Positions 1 to 5,420 of a stretch of DNA of 5,718 nt are shown one piece after another. The translations under genes and the position numbers were made by a program. This stretch comes from an uncultured Eubacteriales bacterium (GTDB lineage Bacteria > Bacillota > Clostridia > Oscillospirales > Oscillospiraceae): positions 1 through 5,718 of the forward strand of contig CATJWA010000207.1 of assembly GCA_949744025.1 (NCBI GenBank). Reading direction: 5' to 3'. The stretch's first letter is position 1; each line of letters starts with the position of its first letter. A model generated the notes under the pieces. The model was not told where the DNA came from and did no database searches. It was given only the letters and a program-made list of their open reading frames with translations.

Positions 1-606
1 GTGCTGGGTGGACAGCACCACCGTATCCACCCGGACAGGCCTGCCGTCCGCGCCGTACTCCACCGTCACCTGGCTCTTGCCGTCGGGACGCAGCCAGGGG
101 AAGGTGCCGTTTTTCCTCACCTCGGCCAGACGGCGGGTCAGACGGTGGGCGAAAGCTATGGGCGCGGGCATGTACTCGGGCGTCTCGTCGCAGGCGAAGC
201 CGAACATCATGCCCTGGTCGCCGGCTCCGGTGTCCCCGTCGTCCGCGCCGCCCTCGCGCGACTCAAGGCTGTTGTCCACGCCCATGGCGATGTCGGCCGA
301 CTGCTCGTCTATGGTGGTGAGCACGGCGCAGGTATTGCCGTCAAAGCCGTACTCGGGATGGTCGTAGCCTATATCGCATACGGTCTTGCGCACTATGGCC
401 GGAATATCGACATAGCAGCGCGTGCTTATCTCGCCCATGACCATTACCATGCCGGTGGTGCATACAGTCTCGCACGCCACGCGGGCCTGCGGGTCCTGCT
501 CGATTATCGCGTCAAGCACGGCGTCGGAAATCTGGTCGCATATCTTATCGGGATGTCCCTCAGTGACGGACTCCGACGTGAAAACTCTTGTTCTTTTCTC
601 GCTCAT
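1..606 (-). CDS. metK: S-adenosylmethionine synthetase, N-terminal part (truncated by window edge)
   Basis: MetK makes S-adenosylmethionine from methionine and ATP in the cytoplasm, releasing phosphate and pyrophosphate. Reading the minus strand from the ATG at 606 gives 202 uninterrupted codons up to the window edge, roughly the first half of a protein that is usually about 390-400 residues. Family signatures visible are GHPDK (residues 17-21, ATP-binding region of the N-terminal domain), the central GAGDQGMMFGFACDET (127-142), and DGKSQV (175-180) just before the cut. The start is fixed by a GGAGGG ribosome binding site (616-621) 9 bases upstream. The gene follows thiN on the same strand after a 131-base gap that contains its own promoter candidate, so it is probably transcribed at least partly independently. 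The truncation comes from the window, not from a mutation. Identity is certain from the motifs. Confidence 0.97.
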   Translation of the reverse strand, partial: MSEKRTRVFTSESVTEGHPDKICDQISDAVLDAIIEQDPQARVACETVCTTGMVMVMGEISTRCYVDIPAIVRKTVCDIGYDHPEYGFDGNTCAVLTTIDEQSADIAMGVDNSLESREGGADDGDTGAGDQGMMFGFACDETPEYMPAPIAFAHRLTRRLAEVRKNGTFPWLRPDGKSQVTVEYGADGRPVRVDTVVLSTQH

Positions 607-615
607 GGTCTGTAT

Positions 616-621
616 CCCTCC
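616..621 (-). promoter_or_regulatory. ribosome binding site of metK
   Basis: On the minus strand GGAGGG lies 9 bases before the ATG. It decides the metK start. Confidence 0.85.
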
Positions 622-690
622 GTGTTTGTGAAAATTATAAAAACCGTTTTTGCTCTGGCGCCGTTTTGGCGCAGTCCCTTCAAAATATAT

Positions 691-719
691 ATTTTACCAT
701 AAAATGCAGGCAATATAAA
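691..719 (-). promoter_or_regulatory. candidate sigma-A promoter of metK
   Basis: On the minus strand a -35 of TTTATA (714-719, 4 of 6 consensus) is separated by 17 bases from a -10 of TAAAAT (691-696, 5 of 6). This would give a leader of about 80 bases. A second, perfect TATAAT lies closer to the gene (634-639) but has no recognisable -35, so it is the weaker alternative. Confidence 0.5.
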
Positions 720-737
720 GAGGCAAAACGCCTGAAA

Positions 738-1382
738 TTACAATTTTTTTGCCTTTTCCCGCCGGTACTGCCAGCCTACGACAAGCTCGCCGCGCCGGAC
801 GCTTATCCTCGCCGGGCCGTCGAGAAAATGGTTGCTCACCCCAAGGGGAAAGCCGCAGTCAAGCGTCGCGCCGTCGAGCGTATACAGGCTGCCGCGCTCG
901 TAAACGCCCTGGGCGGGCGCGCCGAGGCAGAACACGGAAAAAATCCCGTCTGCCGGGCCGCTTATTTCCAGCTCGCCGTCTATGAGCGCGGTATAGACAA
1001 AATCCGCGTCGTACAGATACGCCGATGCTCCCCGCCTCGCCGCGTAAACAAGCGTCTGCAAATTCGCCAGCGTGTGGTCGAGCCTGCCGCCCGTGCCGCC
1101 GTACAGCCTCAGCGTTCGGTATCCGCGCTCAATGGCCAGGCGCACGCACAGCAGCATGTCCGTCTCGTCCTTGGCCACCGGCACGCGCAGGGTGGGCAGT
1201 CCCTGCGGCTCGAAGCCGAGCGAGTCAAAGTCCCCCGCGGCAAGGTCCGGCTCTATGCCCAGAGCGCGGCAGGCGAGCAGCCCGCCGTCGGCCGCTATAA
1301 CAAAATCCTCCAGCCCCGGCCGCGCGGTAAGCTCCCCGCACTCGCCCGCGCCGAAAATCCAGCATGTACCCCTTTTTTCCAT
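738..1382 (-). CDS. thiN: thiamine pyrophosphokinase
   Basis: ThiN transfers pyrophosphate from ATP to thiamine, giving thiamine pyrophosphate (TPP) and AMP in the cytoplasm; it is the last step when thiamine is salvaged. The 214-residue product has the normal family length. Signatures are ADGG (31-34), GDFDS (50-54) and KDETD (71-75), the acidic motifs that bind metal and ATP in the catalytic domain, then GGTGGRLDHTLANL (95-108), and GVSN (181-184) in the C-terminal thiamine-binding domain. The ATG at 1382 has GGAG (1389-1392) 6 bases upstream and a promoter just beyond. thiT lies divergently on the other side of the shared 5' region, and importer plus kinase form a salvage pathway. No riboswitch precedes thiN itself. 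No intact terminator is obvious before metK. Identity is firm. Confidence 0.96.
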   Translation of the reverse strand: MEKRGTCWIFGAGECGELTARPGLEDFVIAADGGLLACRALGIEPDLAAGDFDSLGFEPQGLPTLRVPVAKDETDMLLCVRLAIERGYRTLRLYGGTGGRLDHTLANLQTLVYAARRGASAYLYDADFVYTALIDGELEISGPADGIFSVFCLGAPAQGVYERGSLYTLDGATLDCGFPLGVSNHFLDGPARISVRRGELVVGWQYRREKAKKL

Positions 1383-1388
1383 CTCACG

Positions 1389-1392
1389 CTCC
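1389..1392 (-). promoter_or_regulatory. ribosome binding site of thiN
   Basis: GGAG on the minus strand, 6 bases before the ATG at 1382. It is short but correctly placed and supports this start. Confidence 0.6.
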
Positions 1393-1412
1393 GAAAAAAT
1401 CGTCTTTCCGTT

Positions 1413-1441
1413 ATTCTATACCTTTTCTCAAATTATGTCCA
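1413..1441 (-). promoter_or_regulatory. sigma-A promoter of thiN
   Basis: On the minus strand TGGACA (1436-1441, 5 of 6 to consensus) and TAGAAT (1413-1418, 5 of 6) are separated by exactly 17 bases. Transcription would begin near 1406, giving a leader of only about 25 bases, too short for a riboswitch. It lies back to back with the thiT promoter, with 23 bases between the two -35 boxes. Confidence 0.6.
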
Positions 1442-1464
1442 TAGCCGCAAATCTCAAAAATATC

Positions 1465-1493
1465 TTTACATTTCCTCCCGTCCCTGCTATAAT
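1465..1493 (+). promoter_or_regulatory. sigma-A promoter of thiT
   Basis: TTTACA (1465-1470, 5 of 6) and a perfect TATAAT (1488-1493) with a 17-base spacer; TGC directly before the -10 adds an extended -10 element. Transcription from about 1500 would give a leader of about 250 bases carrying two inverted repeats, the TPP aptamer and the terminator-like hairpin. Confidence 0.8.
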
Positions 1494-1506
1494 CGCGCTT
1501 AGCAAA

Positions 1507-1570
1507 GCTTCGCTGCCTTCCGCGCAGCGGAGCGAATCCCTTCAAATCAATGGCTCCGCCATTGATTTGA
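1507..1570. repeat. two consecutive inverted repeats in the thiT leader
   Basis: The first has arms GCTTCGCTGC (1507-1516) and GCAGCGGAGC (1524-1533), a 10-base stem with one G-T pair and a 7-base loop. The second has perfect 13-base arms, TCAAATCAATGGC (1542-1554) and its exact reverse complement (1558-1570), with a 3-base loop. Neither is followed by a T-tract on either strand, so they are not ordinary intrinsic terminators. They occupy most of the space between the thiT promoter and the riboswitch, with the second ending 4 bases before the aptamer. They resemble the small palindromic repeats scattered in some genomes, but dispersal cannot be seen in one window. Confidence 0.8.
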
Positions 1571-1574
1571 CTCA

Positions 1575-1669
1575 CCACAGGGGGGCTGGATTCTTCCGGC
1601 TGAGATAAAGGTAATTGAGCCTTTACCACCCTTAAACCTGATCCGGGTAATGCCGGCGTAGGAATGCGG
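1575..1669 (+). ncRNA. TPP riboswitch aptamer (THI element)
   Basis: The two conserved cores of the TPP aptamer are present: CTGAGA (1600-1605), and ACCTGAT followed by GGGTAATGCCGGCGTAGGAA (1636-1664). Helices can be assigned: P1 from CCACA (1575-1579) with TGCGG (1665-1669), one mismatch; P2 from the G-run at 1580-1585 with CACCC (1627-1631); P3 from CTGGA (1586-1590) with TCCGG (1595-1599); an extra hairpin with arms TAAAGG and CCTTTA (about 1606-1625), where the family tolerates insertions; then P4/P5 in the second core. TPP-bound RNA stabilises P1. Placed between the thiT promoter and thiT, it should switch off transporter expression when TPP is plentiful. Identification is secure. Confidence 0.97.
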
Positions 1670-1685
1670 GAAAATACGGTCTTTC

Positions 1686-1727
1686 TGTGCATTGTGACGC
1701 TGACAGCCCACGATGCACATCTTCTTT
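1686..1727 (+). terminator. riboswitch-controlled terminator-like hairpin
   Basis: Arms TGTGCATTGTG (1686-1696) and CACGATGCACA (1709-1719) form an 11-pair stem with one G-U pair and a 12-base loop, followed by TCTTCTTT (1720-1727). The U-tract is interrupted by C, so termination may be partial. GCATT (1689-1693) in the 5' arm is also complementary to AATGC (1663-1667), which overlaps the 3' strand of aptamer P1. This gives the expected antiterminator: without TPP the P1 strand can pair with the terminator arm, and with TPP it cannot. The hairpin contains the ATG at 1713, which argues against that ATG as the thiT start. Confidence 0.7.
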
Positions 1728-1733
1728 GTGCGG

Positions 1734-1739
1734 AAAGGA
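1734..1739 (+). promoter_or_regulatory. ribosome binding site of thiT
   Basis: AAAGGA, 12 bases before the ATG at 1752. The spacing is slightly long, but this is the only purine-rich site, and it selects 1752 over the in-frame ATG at 1713. GAAA/GAC around it (1733-1740) can pair with GTCTTTC (1679-1685), which could hide this site. Confidence 0.65.
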
Positions 1740-1751
1740 CTGTATCACACC

Positions 1752-2309
1752 ATGAAAAACAACAAAACCCGAATGCTCTGCGAGGCGGCGGTATTTATCG
1801 CCCTTGCGCAGATACTCAGCTACATCAAGCTTTACGAGTTTCCCAACGGCGGCTCGGTGGACTGCGCGATGCTGCCGGTGATTCTTTTCGCCGTGCGCTG
1901 GGGCGCCGTCAGCGGCACACTGGCCGGCTTTGTCTATGGACTGCTGCAATACTTCCTCGGCAACGGCATCGCCATAGACTGGACCTCCATGGTCGCCGAC
2001 TACCTCATAGCCTATCTGCTGCTCGGCCTCGGCGCGGGGTTGTTCCGAGGGCGGAAATACGGCGTATACTTCGGTACTCTGTGCGGCTGCTTTTTGCGCT
2101 TTCTGGCCCACTACGTCGTCGGCGCCGTGGTCTGGGGCAAATACATGCCCGACGTTTTCTTCAACAGGACCATGACCAGCCCCTGGTTTTACTCCCTGCT
2201 CTACAACGGCTCGTACATGCTCATCGACACCGTCATGGTGCTTATCCTGTTCGCGCTGCTGTATAAGCCGCTGAACAAATACTTCACCTGTCAGGACCTT
2301 AAGGCCTGA
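1752..2309 (+). CDS. thiT: thiamine ECF transporter substrate-binding subunit ThiT
   Basis: ThiT is the membrane S-component that binds thiamine outside the cell and works with a shared EcfA-EcfA'-EcfT energising module; that module is not in this window, so it is presumably encoded elsewhere. The 185-residue protein is of family length and almost wholly hydrophobic, consistent with six membrane helices. Recognisable parts are an AxxxA pattern in helix 1 (A13-A17), typical for contact with EcfT; NGGSVDCAMLPVILFAVRWG (32-51); DWTSMVADYL (76-85); and a C-terminal half with H120, W128, Y147 and N152, whose spacings match the thiamine-contacting His, Trp, Tyr and Asn I recall for Lactococcus ThiT. 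The ATG at 1752 was chosen over the in-frame ATG at 1713, which lies inside the terminator hairpin and lacks a ribosome binding site. Expression is under the upstream TPP riboswitch. Confidence 0.95.
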   Translation: MKNNKTRMLCEAAVFIALAQILSYIKLYEFPNGGSVDCAMLPVILFAVRWGAVSGTLAGFVYGLLQYFLGNGIAIDWTSMVADYLIAYLLLGLGAGLFRGRKYGVYFGTLCGCFLRFLAHYVVGAVVWGKYMPDVFFNRTMTSPWFYSLLYNGSYMLIDTVMVLILFALLYKPLNKYFTCQDLKA

Positions 2310-2336
2310 CAATATCCCCTTGAATAAATTGACCGT

Positions 2337-2374
2337 AAGAAAAACCCTCCTGAAAATTCAGGAGGGTTTTTCTT
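2337..2374. terminator. bidirectional intrinsic terminator between thiT and pheA
   Basis: A perfect 18-base inverted repeat (2337-2354 and 2357-2374) with a core of CCCTCCTG/CAGGAGGG, flanked by an A-run on the left and a T-run on the right. Read rightward it ends in TTTTTCTT, and read leftward it also ends in TTTTTCTT, so one element can end transcripts from both converging genes. It lies 27 bases after the thiT stop and 4 bases after the pheA stop. Confidence 0.93.
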
Positions 2375-2378
2375 GACT

Positions 2379-3521
2379 TTATACTATCTCAGAGTAGCTT
2401 CCCAGATACTGGAACGTCTCGCACAGCTCGCCGAGCTGGCCGATAAGCTCCACAAACTGCGGGGAGTACACCGACGTGTCCAGGTCGAAATAGAACATGA
2501 ACTCGAAGTCCCGCTCGGGGATGGGGCGGCTTTCCAGCTTGGAGAGGTTGACGCTCAGGGCGTTAATCCTGGCCATTATGCGGTAGAGCGAGCCGGGCTT
2601 GTGCGGCACGGTGAGCATGACGCTGGTGCGGTCCGCGCCGGGGTAAATTTCAAGCTTTTTCGTGATGCAGATAAAGCGGGTGTAGTTGTTGTCCTTGTCC
2701 TGGATGGCATCGCGCAGGCTCTCAAGGCCGTACAGCTCCGCGCAGGAGCGCGAGGAGATGGCCGCGATATCGTCCCTGCCGGACTCGGCGACCATTTTCG
2801 CCGCCGCGGCGGTGTTCTCGCACACGGTTATTTTCACTCCGGTCATGGACTTGAGAAACTCCCCGCACTGGCTGAAGGCCTGCTCGTGGGAACACAGCTC
2901 CTTGATATTCTCAAGCCTTGTCCCGCGTCGCACCAGCAGGTTGTGGTCCACCTTGAGGCGCACGCTGCGAACAATGGAGAAATTGTATTTCTGCATCAGG
3001 TCGTAAATTGCGTTGACCGAGCCGGCAGTGCTGTTTTCCAGCGGCAGGACGCCGTAAGAGCAGAAGCCCTTGTCAATGGCGGAGAAAACGCCCTCGAAAT
3101 TGTTGAAGTACATGATGTCCGGGTGGGCGAAAAGCTTCACCGCCGCCTGCTGAGAATACGCGCCCTCGACGCCCTGGCAGGCGATGAGCCCCGACTCGGG
3201 GAACTGCTTGGGAGTGTTCTCCAGCGCGGCGCTTATCTCGGCGCACAGCGGGCTTTCCCCGTGCATGAGCGTGCGCTGGTGACAGCGGGCAAGCTCCAGC
3301 ACGGTGGAGTACAGCACCCCCGCGTAGCCGGCCAGCTCCCCGCCGGCCTGACGTCTGACCTCGGTAATCTTCTTGCGGTAGCCCGCCGCGTCCACGGCCG
3401 GCAGTCCCGCCTCGCTTTTGGAGCGCGCCAGCTCGCCGCAGGCGTCCATGCGCTTTTTAAAAAGCTCCACAAGCTGCGCGTCGATCTCGTCTATCTTCTC
3501 TATGGTCTTTTCAACATCCAT
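2379..3521 (-). CDS. pheA: chorismate mutase / prephenate dehydratase (P-protein)
   Basis: Prephenate dehydratase turns prephenate into phenylpyruvate, the precursor of phenylalanine; the fused AroQ-type chorismate mutase domain would make prephenate from chorismate. The 380-residue protein has the standard order and length: AroQ-like helices (about 1-87), dehydratase (about 112-285) with GVEGAYSQQA (117-126), ENSTAGSV (162-169), SHEQAFSQC (211-219) and the catalytic NYTRF (279-283), then an ACT domain (about 298-375) with GSLY (310-313) and ESRP (330-333), the phenylalanine-binding motifs, implying feedback inhibition. The dehydratase half looks intact, but the mutase half lacks several expected active-site residues (see findings). 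The ATG at 3521 has AAGGAAGG 9 bases upstream and a strong promoter. The gene follows the sigma operon on the same strand after 79 bases and shares its terminator with thiT. Confidence 0.95.
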   Translation of the reverse strand: MDVEKTIEKIDEIDAQLVELFKKRMDACGELARSKSEAGLPAVDAAGYRKKITEVRRQAGGELAGYAGVLYSTVLELARCHQRTLMHGESPLCAEISAALENTPKQFPESGLIACQGVEGAYSQQAAVKLFAHPDIMYFNNFEGVFSAIDKGFCSYGVLPLENSTAGSVNAIYDLMQKYNFSIVRSVRLKVDHNLLVRRGTRLENIKELCSHEQAFSQCGEFLKSMTGVKITVCENTAAAAKMVAESGRDDIAAISSRSCAELYGLESLRDAIQDKDNNYTRFICITKKLEIYPGADRTSVMLTVPHKPGSLYRIMARINALSVNLSKLESRPIPERDFEFMFYFDLDTSVYSPQFVELIGQLGELCETFQYLGSYSEIV

Positions 3522-3530
3522 TATTTCGTA

Positions 3531-3538
3531 CCTTCCTT
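3531..3538 (-). promoter_or_regulatory. ribosome binding site of pheA
   Basis: AAGGAAGG on the minus strand, 9 bases before the ATG at 3521, supporting that start. Confidence 0.85.
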
Positions 3539-3565
3539 GTTTTCATACGGTAAATAATGAAAATA

Positions 3566-3594
3566 ATGATAAACTCCCGCGCGCCGCTTGTCAA
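3566..3594 (-). promoter_or_regulatory. strong sigma-A promoter of pheA
   Basis: On the minus strand a perfect -35 TTGACA (3589-3594), a 17-base GC-rich spacer and a -10 of TATCAT (3566-3571, 5 of 6). The -35 box begins 6 bases after the stop codon of the upstream membrane protein gene. The leader would be about 38 bases, too short for a T-box or leader-peptide attenuator, so I see no sign of transcript-level control by phenylalanine. Confidence 0.85.
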
Positions 3595-3600
3595 TAACAA

Positions 3601-4821
3601 TCAGTTGAACTGCCCGTGATAAATCTCCGCGTTGCCGATATACTCGCTCTCAATCGCGGGGACGTAGTACGCGCCGAAGTGCTTGAGTCCCAGCTCACCG
3701 CCGACAGATTCCATCTCCGGAAGCTCCACGTAGAAGCGGTAGTAGGGCAGAGAAAGCTCCTCCAGCGGGCTGCTGCGGTACATGAGCTCGACCTTGGCGA
3801 TGTACTCCTCCCCCGGCAGCTCATAGGGCACGCTGGTCTGGTACTGTCCCGCAACAAGCCGCTCCCGGGCCTCGTCGATGGAGATTATCGGGTAGTCGCC
3901 TATCTTTTCGAGGACGGAGAGATCGTCGTGCAGCCAGATACCGCTGAACCTGCCCTCGTCGTCCGGACAAAACGACGTGCGGCAGAAGGAATAGTTGAGA
4001 AGGTCCTGCAAATCGTCCCCCGAGGCGTCGTATACGTCATAATCGCGGCCATACTCCCCGTAAATGTTGTAGTCGCCGCTTACGATAAACGCCGGCTCCT
4101 CAAAATCCAGAAGCTCCGCGTAAGTCTCCGTGAGATACCTCAAAGCTTCGAGCGCCTGCTCCCGCGTGGTGTCGTGATGGGTAAAGCTGTACTGCTCCGG
4201 CAGCTCTACCGGCTCAAGGCCGTGCTCAAGGTTCCACGGGTAATTGCTCCACAAATCGTATCCCACCTCGCCGTTGGCGTAAGCGCGTATAGTGCCAATC
4301 TCCGTGCGTGCCCCGATGCTGACGACCGCGCCGCAGCCTTCTGCGCTGCCTTTTTCCTGTATTTCCCGCTCCACAGATGTCTCAAGTATCTCCACTCCCA
4401 GCGCTGCGGCCGCGTTTTCCAGACGGCGCGTTATCTCCGCCTCATCCAGCCCGCGGGGTATCCCCGCATGTGTAGGGTCATACGCCCCGTTTTTAAACAC
4501 CGGCATGGTCTCAAAAACCATGTCCTCCCGCCAAGGGCTGCCGTTTTCAATCTCGGAGGCATTGTAGTACATGTAGCCCTCGAAGCCCATGCCGCCGACG
4601 CCCAGCTCCGGTATGTCTATCACCGGCAGGCCCGAAGCTGCCGATTCCGCGCCGCGTCCCGCCGCCCAGGCAAGGACGCCCGCCAGCACAAGACACAGGC
4701 AGGCCGCCGCGCAGGCGTATTTTGCCCACGCGGGTCTGCTTTTCACCTGTTCGGGGTACGCCTGCTCTATAAAATCCTCCCGCACTCCCGTGAGCGCGTA
4801 CAAAATTCTCTCGCTTTTCAC
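3601..4821 (-). CDS. single-pass membrane protein, probable anti-sigma factor of the adjacent ECF sigma factor
   Basis: A 406-residue protein: a short N-terminal segment (1-31) expected in the cytoplasm, one membrane helix (about 32-54, rich in Ala, Cys and Leu), then a large acidic extracytoplasmic region of about 350 residues. There is no cleavable signal peptide. The N-terminus, with ALTGVREDFIEQA (9-21), resembles the conserved start of clostridial membrane proteins encoded beside ECF sigma factors. The outer region has no domain I can name; it has helical stretches such as TREQALEALRYLTETYAELL (219-238) and SIDEARERL (314-322), and a CRTSFC pair (280-285). Translation starts at GTG, overlapping the sigma factor stop codon (GTGA), with a strong AAAGGAGGG 9 bases upstream inside the sigma gene, implying coupling. 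The anti-sigma role is inferred from topology and context; it might instead be a co-regulated envelope protein or sensor. Confidence 0.75.
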   Translation of the reverse strand: MKSERILYALTGVREDFIEQAYPEQVKSRPAWAKYACAAACLCLVLAGVLAWAAGRGAESAASGLPVIDIPELGVGGMGFEGYMYYNASEIENGSPWREDMVFETMPVFKNGAYDPTHAGIPRGLDEAEITRRLENAAAALGVEILETSVEREIQEKGSAEGCGAVVSIGARTEIGTIRAYANGEVGYDLWSNYPWNLEHGLEPVELPEQYSFTHHDTTREQALEALRYLTETYAELLDFEEPAFIVSGDYNIYGEYGRDYDVYDASGDDLQDLLNYSFCRTSFCPDDEGRFSGIWLHDDLSVLEKIGDYPIISIDEARERLVAGQYQTSVPYELPGEEYIAKVELMYRSSPLEELSLPYYRFYVELPEMESVGGELGLKHFGAYYVPAIESEYIGNAEIYHGQFN

Positions 4822-5378
4822 AGCGTGAAGCCCTCCTTTTCCAATAATTCCCGCAGCTTCTCCCGTGAGCGCATGAGCGAGCTTTTAACCCTGCTCTGCC
4901 CCACGCCCAAGCCGCGCGCAATCTCCGCCACGGACAGCATGTACCAGTACCGCCGCAGGAAGATGACCCGCGCGTCCTCGCTCAGTTCCGCCAGAAAGCG
5001 GTCCAGCGCCTCCCGCAGGGCCAGAGCGTCCGCGCGCTTCGCGGGATCGTCCCCCGCGGGGATGCACTCCTCCAGCTCCTCCAGCGCCAGCGTGAGCTGC
5101 CCGCCACCACGCTTGAGGCGCTTTCCGCTTTTGAGCCGGTCCAGCGCGAGATTTCGCGTTATCCTGCCCAAAAACACCCGCAGGGCTGCCGGCCGCTCCG
5201 GCGGCATGGCATCCCATGCGCGCAGGTACGTGTCGTTGACACACTCCTCGCTGTCCCCGCGGCTTTTGAGTATGCCCCACGCTATGCTCAGACAGTACGC
5301 GCCGTATTTTTCCTGCGTGTGCGAAAGCGCCTGCTCCGAGCGCGCCCAGTACAGCTCGATTATCGCCCCGTCGTCCAT
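4818..5378 (-). CDS. ECF-family RNA polymerase sigma factor
   Basis: Small alternative sigma factor of 186 residues directing RNA polymerase to a specific set of promoters. Region 2 (about 5-85) includes DSEECVNDTYLRAWDAMPP (42-60) and FLGRITRNLALDRLK (69-83), the core-binding and -10 recognition parts. A variable acidic linker follows (about 92-128), then region 4 (about 130-182), with a helix-turn-helix around LSVAEIARGLGVGQSRVKSSL (148-168) for -35 recognition. The EECVNDTYLRAW and TRN patterns are typical of clostridial ECF factors. The ATG at 5378 has AAAGGAGG 7 bases upstream. The next gene overlaps by 4 bases and probably encodes its membrane-bound inhibitor. The promoter upstream has ECF-like rather than sigma-A-like boxes, suggesting autoregulation. 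The regulon is unknown. Confidence 0.93.
   Translation of the reverse strand: MDDGAIIELYWARSEQALSHTQEKYGAYCLSIAWGILKSRGDSEECVNDTYLRAWDAMPPERPAALRVFLGRITRNLALDRLKSGKRLKRGGGQLTLALEELEECIPAGDDPAKRADALALREALDRFLAELSEDARVIFLRRYWYMLSVAEIARGLGVGQSRVKSSLMRSREKLRELLEKEGFTL
4831..4839 (-). promoter_or_regulatory. ribosome binding site of the membrane protein gene
   Basis: AAAGGAGGG on the minus strand within the end of the sigma gene, 9 bases before the GTG at 4821. Its strength justifies the GTG start and the overlap with the sigma stop codon. Confidence 0.85.
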
Positions 5379-5385
5379 GCGTCCG

Positions 5386-5393
5386 CCTCCTTT
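5386..5393 (-). promoter_or_regulatory. ribosome binding site of the sigma factor gene
   Basis: AAAGGAGG on the minus strand, 7 bases before the ATG at 5378: near-ideal sequence and spacing. Confidence 0.85.
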
Positions 5394-5420
5394 TCTGCTT
5401 TCTTTGATGGTCCCTCTGAT

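Noticed and set aside
1..702. Open frame of 233 codons on the plus strand
   Set aside because: It lies opposite metK, which has all the family motifs, and the plus-strand translation has no recognisable domain.
721..733. Terminator after thiN (arms AGGC/GCCT with CTTTATATT downstream on the minus strand)
   Set aside because: The stem has only four pairs and the T-tract is broken; it also abuts the proposed metK -35 box, so it is too weak to call.
588..1502. Open frame of 304 codons on the plus strand
   Set aside because: It is antisense to thiN and crosses two intergenic regions; its product is basic, low in structure and matches nothing I know.
1411..1692. Open frame of 93 codons on the minus strand
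   Set aside because: It runs antisense through the TPP riboswitch and inverted repeats and has no ribosome binding site or plausible product.
1713..1751. Upstream ATG giving ThiT 13 extra residues
   Set aside because: The ATG lies inside the terminator-like hairpin without a ribosome binding site; 1752 has AAAGGA upstream and a typical ThiT N-terminus.
1632..2312. Open frame of 226 codons on the minus strand
   Set aside because: It is antisense to thiT and covers part of the riboswitch; it is explained by the codon bias of the opposite strand.
2373..3557. Open frame of 394 codons on the plus strand
   Set aside because: It mirrors pheA almost exactly; the minus-strand product has three recognisable domains, this one has none.
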